Positions 24,750 to 34,997 are shown, counted from the first letter of the stretch. The stretch is 64,000 nt of DNA from Eubacteriaceae bacterium (GCA_910574015.1 CAJSYQ010000012.1:1-64000); one strand, 5' to 3'. Numbers and translations: made by a program. The notes: generated by a model from the sequence alone, not told the origin.

Positions 24750-26234
24750 ATGAAAGAGAAGAGAATGAAATTAGTGCGCTACGGAATATGTTTTTTGCTT
24801 ATCGCATTGCTGTGCTGGATGTTTCCTTATACTGGAGACGACTGGACCTGGGGAAGTCAGATTGGCATCGATCGTCTGAATGTCTGGTTCTATGCCTATA
24901 ACGGCCGTTATGTGGGAAATCTGGTTGTTTTGGCTCTTACCCGGTCGAATATCCTTAAAATGCTGGTTATGGCTGTCTGCCTTACCGGAATTATCTACCT
25001 GGTGGAGCATATCAGTAAGAAAAAATGGTCGTTTTATGTATCATGTATCGCGTTGCTCTTAATTCCAAAGGAAATACTGGGACAGGCTGTTGTCTGGACT
25101 TCTGGATTTACTAACTATGTTCTGCCTGTTTTTCTTATAATGATCTTTATTGCATATGCATATCCTGTTTTTCAGAAACAACTGCCAGAGTACAGATTAT
25201 GGCATTGCCTGCCGCTTCTCCTGTTAGGAGTTATAAGTTCTCTGATTATGGAGAATATTACAATCTATAATATTGCACTTACTGTAGGTATAATTATATA
25301 TGCTCTGGCAGTGCATCATAAAGTAATCGTTTCCCATTTAGCTTATCTGGCTGGATCGATCGTGGGTGCGATTTACATGTTTTCAAACGGTGCCTATCAA
25401 AATATAGTAAATAATGAGAGCGCCTATCAGCAGGTGGCAGACGGGGGCGTAGTCAATAACATAAAAATCAATTATTTTGAGGTCATTGTCAAATATCTCT
25501 GTCTGGATAATATATGGATGAATATAGGGATACTTATCCTGTGCGCTATTTTGTTTCGTCAGTGCCTGTCAATATGGAAAGGGAGGGGACAGCGGTGGAC
25601 AGCAGGATTTTGCCTGATTGTAATGGCGGCGTTTAACATATGGGCTTTTTTGTCTTCAGTGGGATTGGATCTGACCGAAAAACAAAAACCATTACTCTAT
25701 ATGGAGGGATCATTTGCTGCTGTTTATATGCTGGCGCTCATTGTTTTCTGCATTCTGGCAGGGATTGCAAAGAAATCACTGTGGAAAATTTTATTCTGGA
25801 ATGCAGGAATTGTCTGTCTTGCTGCTCCATTACTGGTTGTTAACCCCATTGGACCCAGATGTTTCTTTCCGACATATGTCTTGTTCCTATTACTGCTGGT
25901 TGAACTAGGAGGGCAGCTGAATGGAGAGGCAGTTCAATCATTCTTTGAGGGAAAAGTCTTTCGAAATGCATGCCTTTGCATCTGTTTGTCTGGAATGGCA
26001 TTTTATTTAAACATATTTTGGGCGATACATCAGGTGGATCGAGACCGGCTGGCACGGGTTGAACGTGAGGCGGCAGCGGGTAAAACTTCAGTGGAAATTT
26101 GCTATCTTCCCTATCGCTCCTATTTATGGAATGATATTCCGGCAGAATGGGCAGAGCGTTTCAAGCTTTTTCATAAGCTGCCGAAAGATCTGCAATTGAA
26201 ACCTGTGTTTGAATATAGTGATAAGAAGAATTGA
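24750..26234 (+). CDS. DUF6056-like polytopic membrane protein
   Basis: A 494-residue protein with about eleven membrane segments. The opening FPYTGDDWTWGSQIGIDRL followed by YNGRYVGNL is a pattern I associate with the DUF6056/GtrII-like family, putative GT-C glycosyltransferases; the DD pair sits where GT-C catalytic Asp residues usually lie. The last 60 residues are soluble. GGAG precedes the ATG. It closes the rightward run, ending at a strong terminator. Function is inferred from topology and setting. Confidence 0.65.
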   Translation: MKEKRMKLVRYGICFLLIALLCWMFPYTGDDWTWGSQIGIDRLNVWFYAYNGRYVGNLVVLALTRSNILKMLVMAVCLTGIIYLVEHISKKKWSFYVSCIALLLIPKEILGQAVVWTSGFTNYVLPVFLIMIFIAYAYPVFQKQLPEYRLWHCLPLLLLGVISSLIMENITIYNIALTVGIIIYALAVHHKVIVSHLAYLAGSIVGAIYMFSNGAYQNIVNNESAYQQVADGGVVNNIKINYFEVIVKYLCLDNIWMNIGILILCAILFRQCLSIWKGRGQRWTAGFCLIVMAAFNIWAFLSSVGLDLTEKQKPLLYMEGSFAAVYMLALIVFCILAGIAKKSLWKILFWNAGIVCLAAPLLVVNPIGPRCFFPTYVLFLLLLVELGGQLNGEAVQSFFEGKVFRNACLCICLSGMAFYLNIFWAIHQVDRDRLARVEREAAAGKTSVEICYLPYRSYLWNDIPAEWAERFKLFHKLPKDLQLKPVFEYSDKKN

Positions 26235-26271
26235 TCAGAAAAAGTAGTGTGGTAAGGTTAATGACAGCTTA

Positions 26272-26307
26272 ACGGCGGGGTATCGGTGATTTCTGATACC
26301 CCGCCGT
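26272..26307 (+). terminator. Strong hairpin terminator between convergent genes (palindrome family copy 2)
   Basis: ACGGCGGGGTATC and GATACCCCGCCGT pair perfectly over 13 bp and are followed by CTTATTATATAAT. The left edge (26266-26277) reads AGCTTAACGGCG, one base different from the palindromes at 13204 and 51857. Confidence 0.85.
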
Positions 26308-26328
26308 CTTATTATATAATAGTATTGA

Positions 26329-29235
26329 TCATTCTGTCTTTTTTTGGGATGTCCGAATATGCCAGATGCATGTGAGCATCAGGAGGATAATGCCAATGCC
26401 AAAGGAGAAAACTCCGATTTTAAAGCCTACCGGCCTAAAATGAAGTTCGATTTTGTGTTCTCCGGCAGAAGTAACCGGAATTCCTGTAAAGGCTGTATCG
26501 ACCTGAAGTGTTTCCACCCTCTTTCCATCTACCCAGGCCTGCCATCCGTTGTTATAGGGGATGGAGAGATATAGAATAGACGAATCTGCAGTAGTGTTGA
26601 CGTGTCCCTTAATATTATTATTGGTAAGCTTTACATTTTTGAGCGAGTTATTGATGCATATATTGGCGGTGTTTTCATAAGTGGAAAGTGGAACGGCAAG
26701 GAGTTCAAAGGAATCATAGCTGTAGGTGCCGACAGTATCTAAAAATAATTTGATTTCTTTGGACTTTTTGTTGAATCTTCCCAAATTGATCATATAATCA
26801 TTTATATCTGAAAATCCCTGTATACTCCCAATGGTATTCATAGCTCTTTTTGTTATCTCGCCCATGGAGGCCTGAATAGTAAAGGCTCCGTAATCGCTGA
26901 AATTTTCATCTGTTTTAAGGCGGAAACGAATCCGGTCGAGTGAGGAGGTGGCTTCATTATAATGGCGCATTTTAATGGTGCTTTCCGGATCACGGTGAAG
27001 ATTCCGGACCACAAGGTATATTTCACAATCTGGTAAATCCTCGTCCAGATGGAGAGAAAAGCTGTCACTGTAATCTACATCGAACTGCCCAGGTTTGTCC
27101 AGCGTTTTCTCCGCTTCACTTAAAAGCTTCTTACCTGAGTAAATATTTGCGGAATCTGATATATGATAGGCTGCCTTTTTGTATCCCGAAGAAATGCTTT
27201 GGTAGTCCATATGGACCAGATCGGTATTTGTGTTGTCGGGAAGGACGATACATTGCATCAGTGCCTGTTCGCGGTCAGGATAATCTAAGGAAAGCCACTC
27301 CGATTCTGTAATATAAGAATCAAAGGTGCATCCCAGGCCCATATGGTATTTGTTTTTTAATATCCTTACCCCTTTGTTTGTTTTCTTATGGGATGAAAAG
27401 CCATAAGAGGCATAGTTGTTTGCCCCTGTGGGTGGATCATTGTAAGGATTATTTCCGAGGAAATATTTGACACCCATTAAGAAATCCAGACGCGTACGGT
27501 TATCATTGTTATACGTGCAGACACGCCGATAGTAGGAGGCGTTATTTCCAACCATCTTATTGAAGCTAAAAAGATCGTTTGGAATGGTAGACAGATAACT
27601 GTATATGGATGGCGTATTAAATACCAGGGTTTCATTGGCCAGGGTGTGTATCATCCGGTTTGAGATATTTTTAAATTCAGTATCCCTGACATCATTTGAG
27701 GTAATATGGTCAATCTGATCGATTCGGTAAAAGGAATTGTCTTTAATTTCTGTGCCGGCATTCTGGGTTGCATATTCTAATTTATCATGGATTTCTGTTG
27801 GTCTGGCAAAGCTTTCCAGTTCAGGTGAAACGCCGGGAAAATACTGGACGAATCCCACGAATGCCAGATTGCACATGAGAGCCAGAGTAATATATGTGCA
27901 CTGAAGTTTTTTCTGTATTTTGCGGTTAGAAAACAACTGAAAAAATACATAACAGAAAAACAGGTTAATCAGACTAATTATAACAGCAGTTTCACTGCTG
28001 CTGACCAGGAAAATTCGGCCCACAAAAATAAGCACAATTTCAAAAAATGCCAACATGCCGATTATGCTTTTCCTGTATGAGGTAAGATCAAAGGATTTTT
28101 CTGCCATACATTGGATACCGCTCCATATATAGAAAAACGTAGGGGCATAACACCATCGTCCAATGGGGTAGCTGAAACCATTAAATACAGAATTGAAAAA
28201 TGGGAACAGTAGAAATATACCACAGATCAGGAACATGATCATAGCTGGTGTGGCCTTCCGTGCACGAATGCGATGGAAAATGCATGGTACCATCAGTACA
28301 AATAGTGCGCCTGCGGATATGGTCGAGTAATGTTCGAAAATCTGCTGTCCGCCGATCAGGGAACTGAAGTAGTTTACATAAGATGAAAAGGCATGGAATA
28401 AGGAATGGTCGGAGGCGCCATCGGTTACCGCATTCATTAAAATATATACAACGGGAAGTGCGATGACAGCAGCAAGGCAGGCGGCAATTATAACATAGAA
28501 TAGGAACCGGCCCCAGTAATGAATGTATGCGGCAAATGTTTTTTTCTCCTTCATAATGAAATGCACAAGAAGATAGAGGAATACAATGATAGCAGTCATA
28601 TAGGCAAAATAAAGGAAGGTAATGGCAGAGAGCGCGGCAGATACAATCAGTACAACAGGAGACTGATCGCGCAGGATTTTTTCTACCCCCGCCATGATCA
28701 GGATGAAGAAAAACATCACTGTAAGAAAATAACTGTGTCTTGTGGCAGACAAGATTGCCCAGGAAGAAAGTGAGCAGGCGATGGCGCCCCACAAAGTATG
28801 ATGGAGACTGAGTTTTGTCACTTTTCCAAAATAGAGAAATCCCAATCCAATGGCATAGAGCTGAAAAAATGCAGCAAAGGTATAGCCCACAGAAATAAAT
28901 TCTTCCGGGAACAGAATGGCAATGTAATTAAAGGGGTCAAAATATACCATGGCCAGGGAACCGATAGAATCTGCCCCCAAACCGATATTCCAAGACCAGA
29001 AGGAGAAGCCGTCACCAGATAAAAACTGGGAGACTACATGCTTCAATTGGATTAATGTTTCATAATGCTGTAAAAAACCATCATCATAATTTCTGATAAA
29101 GGTTACTTTCATTAGAAAGAAGGCGCCAAAGGCAATGACGGATGAGATAACAAAAACCAAGGTAAAAATGAAAAATAACTGAAGACGGTTTTTGGGCTGT
29201 AATTGAATCAATCGTTGTTGTATCTTTTTAAGCAT
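26329..29235 (-). CDS. YfhO-family membrane protein
   Basis: A 968-residue protein with about twelve N-terminal membrane segments and a large extracytoplasmic domain (about 440-920), closed by one C-terminal helix. The near-terminal WQAWVDGKRVETLQVDTAF is typical of YfhO. In Bacillus and Listeria, YfhO works with the GT2 CsbB to add sugars to teichoic acid on the outer face. Here a CsbB-like GT2 lies at 35059. AAAGGA precedes the ATG. It is transcribed alone, leftward, toward the terminator at 26272. Family certain, role by analogy. Confidence 0.85.
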   Translation of the reverse strand: MLKKIQQRLIQLQPKNRLQLFFIFTLVFVISSVIAFGAFFLMKVTFIRNYDDGFLQHYETLIQLKHVVSQFLSGDGFSFWSWNIGLGADSIGSLAMVYFDPFNYIAILFPEEFISVGYTFAAFFQLYAIGLGFLYFGKVTKLSLHHTLWGAIACSLSSWAILSATRHSYFLTVMFFFILIMAGVEKILRDQSPVVLIVSAALSAITFLYFAYMTAIIVFLYLLVHFIMKEKKTFAAYIHYWGRFLFYVIIAACLAAVIALPVVYILMNAVTDGASDHSLFHAFSSYVNYFSSLIGGQQIFEHYSTISAGALFVLMVPCIFHRIRARKATPAMIMFLICGIFLLFPFFNSVFNGFSYPIGRWCYAPTFFYIWSGIQCMAEKSFDLTSYRKSIIGMLAFFEIVLIFVGRIFLVSSSETAVIISLINLFFCYVFFQLFSNRKIQKKLQCTYITLALMCNLAFVGFVQYFPGVSPELESFARPTEIHDKLEYATQNAGTEIKDNSFYRIDQIDHITSNDVRDTEFKNISNRMIHTLANETLVFNTPSIYSYLSTIPNDLFSFNKMVGNNASYYRRVCTYNNDNRTRLDFLMGVKYFLGNNPYNDPPTGANNYASYGFSSHKKTNKGVRILKNKYHMGLGCTFDSYITESEWLSLDYPDREQALMQCIVLPDNTNTDLVHMDYQSISSGYKKAAYHISDSANIYSGKKLLSEAEKTLDKPGQFDVDYSDSFSLHLDEDLPDCEIYLVVRNLHRDPESTIKMRHYNEATSSLDRIRFRLKTDENFSDYGAFTIQASMGEITKRAMNTIGSIQGFSDINDYMINLGRFNKKSKEIKLFLDTVGTYSYDSFELLAVPLSTYENTANICINNSLKNVKLTNNNIKGHVNTTADSSILYLSIPYNNGWQAWVDGKRVETLQVDTAFTGIPVTSAGEHKIELHFRPVGFKIGVFSFGIGIILLMLTCIWHIRTSQKKTE

Positions 29236-29341
29236 TTCATATGTCCTTTCTTATATATATAAAGTATATCAAAAAAATACAGGTTTATATTATCAGACGG
29301 ATAAATTTTATCATAATGGACAGGCAAAAGCAACTATTGTA

Positions 29342-29370
29342 TTGATTTGGCAGGTAATATATGTTAGAAT
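29342..29370 (+). promoter_or_regulatory. Sigma-A promoter of the GT2-TagF fusion gene
   Basis: TTGATT (29342-29347), 17-bp spacer, TAGAAT (29365-29370). The AT-rich leader that follows (to 29457) has repeated AAACATA words of no known function. Confidence 0.6.
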
Positions 29371-29457
29371 TTTTTTGTCTGACCAGGGAAAACATAATAA
29401 TGTTTAAAAGATAAACATAGTTTAATAAATAAACATAAAGGATAGGGGGGCTGGCCT

Positions 29458-32295
29458 GTGAAGATTTCTGTTATCGTTGCCGCCTATAACGCAGAAAAAT
29501 ATTTGGAAGAGACGCTGGATAGTCTGATTTATCAGTCCATGAAAGACTATGAGGTAATCGTTGTGAATGATGGTTCCGTAGACCATACAGCGGATATATT
29601 AAATGAGTATGCAAAAAGACATTCCATTATGAAAGTGATACATCAGGAGAACGGCGGTCCTTCTGCAGCACGGAACGCCGGGCTGGCAGTGGCAAGGGGA
29701 GTGTATATTTATTTTTTTGATGCGGATGATATTCTGGAACTGGACGCATTGAGTTCTCTCTATCAGTGTGCAGTCAGAAGAAGAGCCGATCTTGTAATTG
29801 CCAAATATGATATCTTCGACCGTTATCGGACAACTCCCGTAAACGGTATAAATGATCTGGTTCAGGAAAAGAAAATCGGAATATACGATTCCCGTATACT
29901 GTGGACATTTTCTTTATGTAATAAACTATTTAAAGCAGAAATAATCCGGAAATATTCTTTGCAGCTGCCTCCCATCTCATATTCTGAAGATGGGGCCTTT
30001 TTGATGAATTATATCTATCACTCGCAGAGAATCACTGGTCTGGATAAAGTTATTTTTCACTATCGGCGTATGTATAATGGAGAGGCAGAATCCATTACAG
30101 CGTCCATATCACCGTCCAAGATCAGGGATTATATTGAAGCGCATCATATAATATTAAAGTCTGCCGAGAAAAGCTTTCTGCGGGATTATCCTGACAGTCA
30201 TTCCCTGAAGGAAGTGATGAAGGAGCATGATGATGTACAGAAATATATGAATGAAATTATAAGGAAGGAGCTGCAGATTCTTCTGGATCAGTTTTATTCA
30301 AAATTCTGGGAATTGGATGAGGATACGGTTTCTCTTGTGGTGGCCGAGATGAAAGAAAAACTTGGATCACTTAATATAAGGGAACGCTCTATTCTGCAGG
30401 ACGGACACCCGGAATTTGCCCTGGAGAGGATTCCTGTTACCCCGGCGGAGGTATTGGCTCAGGCGCATATAACATTTGTCCTTTTCGGGGACAGGGCTTG
30501 TAGTGAAAATTTTATTAATTGTATGAACAGCCTGTTTCGTCAGAATCTGGTTACTATTGTTATTATGGTACCAGAATCAATGCGGGATATCCTGGAAGAA
30601 AATAATATGCTTCAGGGAAATGTGCTATTTGTACCAGCCGGTTCGGAAAAGGAATTATTTTACTATGCCCTGGATCATGCTGTGACGCCATATCTTGTAT
30701 TTGGGGATCCAAAAATCTCCTATGTAAATAATGCCTTCAAATATGTGTTGAAACATTTTGTAAAGTCGCCTGGAGATTTTATCGTGGAAGCTGTTTATCA
30801 TAGGAATTATGGTGAGATACAAGCTGTTCTGTTGAATCATATGGTGTTGGAATCCCTGAAACTAGGTTATGAGGATAATCCTTTTTTGTGCATGGATAAT
30901 ACACTGGCCAATAAGTTCTTTAAGATAGAGTTCTTACGGGCTTTTGCATTTGACAGGAATAGGCCCATTGGCGAATATCTGAGTCTGTTTTATAAGAAAG
31001 GATATTATCCTTTTATGAATGACGGCGTAGTACTGTTTGAAGATGAAGAGAAGAATTTTATTGATTTTATTGGCACGCCAGAGACAATACCCTTTATGCG
31101 TGAGTATCTGGAGGAAAAGCCCGCAGATTTAAACAGTCCGGAGCTTGTGAGAGAACTGAATGAGGTGCTGGCAAAGCTTGTGCCTCTCCCTACAAATAAT
31201 ATATTACAGTTAATTTATAAAAAAATACTGGCTCTGCTAAAAAAGCATTCGGTAAAGAATCAGGTGCTGTTTATATCAATCCGGAAGGACGGGGAACTGG
31301 AGGGCAATGCTAAGGCTTTGTATCCTTATGTGAAGGGGGAAAAAGTGGTCTGTGCTAAAATGCTGCCACATAGTTTATTTACTGGATTTAAGCTCTTTTA
31401 TCAGGTGTATACCAGCAGAATCATTGTGACAGACGATTATCTGCGATACCTTCGTCATTTTCAGCTCAGGGAAGAGCAGAGAGTGATCCAGTTGTGGCAT
31501 GCCTGCGGGGCATTTAAAAAATTTGGGCAGAGAGGGACGAATATGTCGATTTATTACGACAATGCCACGCATGCCCAGTACAATCTGGTGACAGTGAGCA
31601 GTGAAAGCATCCGCTCCATCTATGCAGATGCATTTAATATTGATATAGGTAAGGTCAAGTCTTTGGGATGCCCGAGAACGGATTATTTTTTTGATACGGA
31701 ATGGATCCATAATACAAAAGAGAAGATTTATTTGGCATACCCGGAGTGGAGGAAGAAAAAAATTATATTATATGCTCCAACCTTTCGGGATATCAATGAG
31801 GATCGGTCCCAGTTTCATCCAGAACTGGATTTCGATCTCTTGTCGAAAAAATTGTTACCGGATCAGATGTTTCTGATCTGTCCGCATCCTGTAATGAAAA
31901 ATAGTATTATAGAGAGAGAATATGATAACATTCGAGTGATCAGGGAATTTTCCACAAATGATCTCATGCATATATCCTATATGTTGATCACGGATTATTC
32001 CTCAGTTATTTTTGAATATGCACTTTTGAATAAACCAATTGCTTTTTTCTGTTATGACCTGGCAAACTATAATAGGGGATTCTATTTGAAATATCCGGAG
32101 GATCTGCCCGGCGATGTTTACGAAACTCAGGAAGAGCTGATGGATTATATTATTTGTGAAGACAAGCATTCCATGACAGAAAAACACACCCGGTTTGTGG
32201 AGAAATATATGTCCGCCTGTGATGGACACAGCAGTGAGAGGATTGCGGACTTGATCAATTCTTATATGGAGGAAGCAGGTAATGGAAAAAAATAG
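29458..32295 (+). CDS. Fusion of GT2 glycosyltransferase and CDP-glycerol glycerophosphotransferase
   Basis: A 945-residue two-enzyme protein. Residues about 1-330 form a GT-A family 2 domain (ISVIVAAYNAEKYLEETLDS, VNDGS at 37-41, YFFDADD). Residues about 340-560 form a linker with a degenerate second GT-A-like pattern. Residues about 590-945 form a TagF-like GT-B domain (QLWHACGAFKKFGQRG, LGCPRTDYFFD, ILYAPTFRDINED, CPHPV, LITDYSSVIFEYALLNKPI). It likely adds a sugar and glycerol-phosphate to the same chain, making a glycosylated poly(glycerol-phosphate). The start is GTG with an upstream GGGGGG. It overlaps the next gene by 14 bp. Similar fusions occur in clostridia and streptococci. Confidence 0.88.
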   Translation: MKISVIVAAYNAEKYLEETLDSLIYQSMKDYEVIVVNDGSVDHTADILNEYAKRHSIMKVIHQENGGPSAARNAGLAVARGVYIYFFDADDILELDALSSLYQCAVRRRADLVIAKYDIFDRYRTTPVNGINDLVQEKKIGIYDSRILWTFSLCNKLFKAEIIRKYSLQLPPISYSEDGAFLMNYIYHSQRITGLDKVIFHYRRMYNGEAESITASISPSKIRDYIEAHHIILKSAEKSFLRDYPDSHSLKEVMKEHDDVQKYMNEIIRKELQILLDQFYSKFWELDEDTVSLVVAEMKEKLGSLNIRERSILQDGHPEFALERIPVTPAEVLAQAHITFVLFGDRACSENFINCMNSLFRQNLVTIVIMVPESMRDILEENNMLQGNVLFVPAGSEKELFYYALDHAVTPYLVFGDPKISYVNNAFKYVLKHFVKSPGDFIVEAVYHRNYGEIQAVLLNHMVLESLKLGYEDNPFLCMDNTLANKFFKIEFLRAFAFDRNRPIGEYLSLFYKKGYYPFMNDGVVLFEDEEKNFIDFIGTPETIPFMREYLEEKPADLNSPELVRELNEVLAKLVPLPTNNILQLIYKKILALLKKHSVKNQVLFISIRKDGELEGNAKALYPYVKGEKVVCAKMLPHSLFTGFKLFYQVYTSRIIVTDDYLRYLRHFQLREEQRVIQLWHACGAFKKFGQRGTNMSIYYDNATHAQYNLVTVSSESIRSIYADAFNIDIGKVKSLGCPRTDYFFDTEWIHNTKEKIYLAYPEWRKKKIILYAPTFRDINEDRSQFHPELDFDLLSKKLLPDQMFLICPHPVMKNSIIEREYDNIRVIREFSTNDLMHISYMLITDYSSVIFEYALLNKPIAFFCYDLANYNRGFYLKYPEDLPGDVYETQEELMDYIICEDKHSMTEKHTRFVEKYMSACDGHSSERIADLINSYMEEAGNGKK

Positions 32296-33325
32296 TCTTA
32301 CATTTTTGAGCAGCCGGGGAACAGGATTGAATTCAGATTTAAAACTAATTCAATCCGTAATGACAAGAAGTTGTTTGGATGATAATTTTTCATATCGGTT
32401 TTTTCTGAAAAATGAACGAAGTACAAATCCTCTGGCCAATCAGGGATATAACAGGGCAAAAAAGGAATTTTGTGTAGATATGGAGAATGTGATCTGTTCG
32501 GATGCTTCTCTTTCTTCTGATATAAAAAATCTGCAGGAAACCGCAGTCCGACTGCTTCTTGCCGTTCCCTACGAATACCAGTTTAAGAATATGCTGGCTT
32601 TCATTCGAAGAAAAGGAGAGCAGAGGGAATGGAAAACATTTCGGAATTTTACGCACATTGTCCCAGGCTCACCCTTTACCAGAGAGTTATTTGAACATAG
32701 TTATGCTTTAACAGAAACTGTTATGCTAGATGATGTCTGTATGCCTTTTATGTGGGAGATTAACCAGCAGGAGAACCAGCTTTGGAAAAGGGAGAAGCTA
32801 GAATTTTATTTTCCGGCAATCCAGGGGAAAAAAATATTTTCAATTCTGTTATATGGAGAAGCAAATAAAAGAAGGTGGCTGGATCAGTTTAATATGCAGG
32901 AGTTGATCGAAATGCTTGGGCCCGATTGGTTTGTAATAACAAATCAGCCCGATATAATGGAAGAGACATATAATATGAATGCGGAATATGCGGAATTTTT
33001 TGGTTATGTAAACCGTATTATGCCGGTCCAGGATCTGTTGTATGTATCAGATTTTATGGTGACAAATAATGGGAGGTTTGCCTCGTATTTTGTCTCACGC
33101 AGAAAACCGGTCTATTGTCTGAATTTCAGAGGTAATTATTTCGAAAATTATATGAAGGAATGCCATCCAGAACTATTTCTGGAAACACTCCCTCATATAT
33201 TAAGAATCAATATGAATGATTTAGATTGGTCTGAAAAACTTCAGAGGTTCTATGAGCAGATGGTGTTTCAGGAACTAATCTGTCCCTATGACACCATACT
33301 GGATCTGTTTGGCTTTGCAGGATAA
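32282..33325 (+). CDS. Unrecognised GT-B-like protein coupled to the fusion transferase
   Basis: A 347-residue protein with no signal or membrane segment. I do not recognise it directly. Its C-terminal part, VQDLLYVSDFMVTNNGRFAS then RKPVYCLNFRGNYF, follows the layout of the TagB/TagF nucleotide site (DLL-x-SD-x-LITDYSS...KP-x-FYxYDL), but the DYSS motif is replaced by NNGRFAS. The N-terminal LIQSVMTRSCLDDNFSYRFF segment is reminiscent of GT-B acceptor domains. It may be a noncatalytic partner or a transferase using a different donor. It overlaps the fusion gene by 14 bp, so co-translation is likely. Confidence 0.6.
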   Translation: MEKNSLTFLSSRGTGLNSDLKLIQSVMTRSCLDDNFSYRFFLKNERSTNPLANQGYNRAKKEFCVDMENVICSDASLSSDIKNLQETAVRLLLAVPYEYQFKNMLAFIRRKGEQREWKTFRNFTHIVPGSPFTRELFEHSYALTETVMLDDVCMPFMWEINQQENQLWKREKLEFYFPAIQGKKIFSILLYGEANKRRWLDQFNMQELIEMLGPDWFVITNQPDIMEETYNMNAEYAEFFGYVNRIMPVQDLLYVSDFMVTNNGRFASYFVSRRKPVYCLNFRGNYFENYMKECHPELFLETLPHILRINMNDLDWSEKLQRFYEQMVFQELICPYDTILDLFGFAG

Positions 33326-33334
33326 TCTAATGAT

Positions 33335-34822
33335 CTACCAGTCAGCAGCCGGTATCCAGTTCTCATAAGGGATCATATGGCCAAATGCCTTGATGGCACC
33401 GCTGGCAGTTGGGTAGTAGCGGTTTATCATCTGGTTTTTTATGGTCAGGAGTCCTGGATCAATCTGTTTGCCAGGGATATTTCCTGCCTTATAATAGCGT
33501 CCAAAATACCATAGCTCGGAGTCCATCTTACAGTTTTTTCCGAATTCTGCTGTGACAGCCTGGGATATCTGCTGGTGGAGATACTTTCCATATTCACCTG
33601 CAGGGTTATGGGTTATCACCTGTTTCCACTTTTTATAAGAAAGAATCCGGGCGATGTCTTTTTGAAGGGCAGTGCGGCATGTGCTGAGACGATCTGTTTC
33701 ATAGGTGCCATTGGAAAACTGTTTTCTTGTATCGGGATAATTCAGAATAAGGTATTTATCATTCGTTGTTTTCATTGTGTTGATAAATGCTGTCCTTCTC
33801 TGTTCATTCCAGCTGTGTGACATACATACAACAAGATATTCATCTTCAATAAGATGACCGCCGCCCCATATTGTCTCATCATCGGGATGTGCTACAATCA
33901 TTACCTTATCAATAACTGTGAGATCCAGGGAGTCAAGAATAGACTTTGTAATAAGACCGTCGGTCAGGGTGATCCGGATCTTCCAGGTACAGACAGCATT
34001 TTTATTATCGGCCGAGGTGGCGGTTATATCTACATTTTCAATGGGACGCAGCGCCGTGACTACACCGTTTTCATCTACCGTCGCTGCTGATTTATTACTG
34101 GTACTCCACTTGATTTTTTTGTTTGTGGCATTTAGTGGAGCAAATTGTACGGAAAATGTCTGAGTTGTTCCGGTTTCCATGGATTTTACGCTGTTTGGTG
34201 AAAAGCTGATGGCGGTAACAGGAACTTTTTCCACGGTTATCTTATATTTTGCTTTCTTTTTACTCTTTTTATCACTGGCTGTTATCGTAGCCTTACCGGG
34301 CTCCCGGGCAGAAACCAGTCCGCTGCTGTCTACAGCGGCGACAGAGGATTTGCTGGATTTCCAGATAATTTTCGTATTTGTTGCATTATGAGGGGTGAGC
34401 TGGGCGTTTAACTGCAGGGTCTCACCTACCTGAACATGTTTGTCCCCTGTTATTTTGATTCTTTTAAGCTTCACTGGATTTTGTACAGTCAGACGAAAAG
34501 AAGATTTTTTCTTAGTATCCTTTATTGCTGCCGTAATTTTCGTCTTTCCTTTTTTGAGAGCGCGGAGCAGACCTTTTGATGAAATAGTGGCAACTTTTTT
34601 GTTGCTGGAAGACCACGTTATTTTATGTTTTTTCTGCTTTACAGAAACAATCCGGGTCTTTAGCCTAAGCCGGGAGCCGGTGATAAGCGGTTCCTCTGGC
34701 TTGTTTGTGATTTTTAGGGATTTAATCTGTGCTGCAGATGTATGGGAATAATTAAACAATCCGGATGCGAAACTAACTCCGAGAGCAGCCAGAAATATTG
34801 TAAATGATGTAAGACGTTTCAT
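33335..34822 (-). CDS. Secreted PIG-L deacetylase with three Big_2 domains
   Basis: A 495-residue exported protein. A signal peptide (basic KR, hydrophobic FTIFLAALGVSFASGL, cleavage near HTSA) is followed by three bacterial Ig-like Big_2 domains of about 85 residues. Each has a WSSSNKKVATISSKG-type signature (about 65, 150 and 235). A PIG-L/LmbE domain (about 300-495) has the zinc motif VAHPDDETIWGGG and a second site HNPAGEYGKYLHQQ. PIG-L enzymes remove acetyl groups from N-acetylated sugars. Together with the acetyltransferases at 37 and 42 kb, this suggests surface editing of amino-sugar decorations. ATG 34822 follows GGAGGAAGG; an upstream ATG lacks a site. Big_2 repeats probably hold it at the wall. 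Confidence 0.88.
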   Translation of the reverse strand: MKRLTSFTIFLAALGVSFASGLFNYSHTSAAQIKSLKITNKPEEPLITGSRLRLKTRIVSVKQKKHKITWSSSNKKVATISSKGLLRALKKGKTKITAAIKDTKKKSSFRLTVQNPVKLKRIKITGDKHVQVGETLQLNAQLTPHNATNTKIIWKSSKSSVAAVDSSGLVSAREPGKATITASDKKSKKKAKYKITVEKVPVTAISFSPNSVKSMETGTTQTFSVQFAPLNATNKKIKWSTSNKSAATVDENGVVTALRPIENVDITATSADNKNAVCTWKIRITLTDGLITKSILDSLDLTVIDKVMIVAHPDDETIWGGGHLIEDEYLVVCMSHSWNEQRRTAFINTMKTTNDKYLILNYPDTRKQFSNGTYETDRLSTCRTALQKDIARILSYKKWKQVITHNPAGEYGKYLHQQISQAVTAEFGKNCKMDSELWYFGRYYKAGNIPGKQIDPGLLTIKNQMINRYYPTASGAIKAFGHMIPYENWIPAADW

Positions 34823-34968
34823 TTTCCTTCCTCCACTCCTATTATTTTTCATAATTTAAGATACGCCGAATTCGTGAACAAATTGTGAATTTTTTGTATC
34901 ATCTGAACTCTAAAAAGTGGTATTAAGAAAATGTATAAACAAATTATTATGGCTGAAAAGCGGTTTTC

Positions 34969-34997
34969 TTGACTTTTGGTTAAAAGTAATATAAAAT
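34969..34997 (+). promoter_or_regulatory. Sigma-A promoter of the CsbB-like GT2 gene
   Basis: TTGACT (34969-34974), 17-bp spacer, TAAAAT (34992-34997), 62 bp before the ATG. Confidence 0.7.

Noticed and set aside
29401-29445. Repeated AAACATA words before 29458 as an operator or CRISPR-like array
   Set aside because: Too short and irregular; AT-rich leader is the simpler reading.
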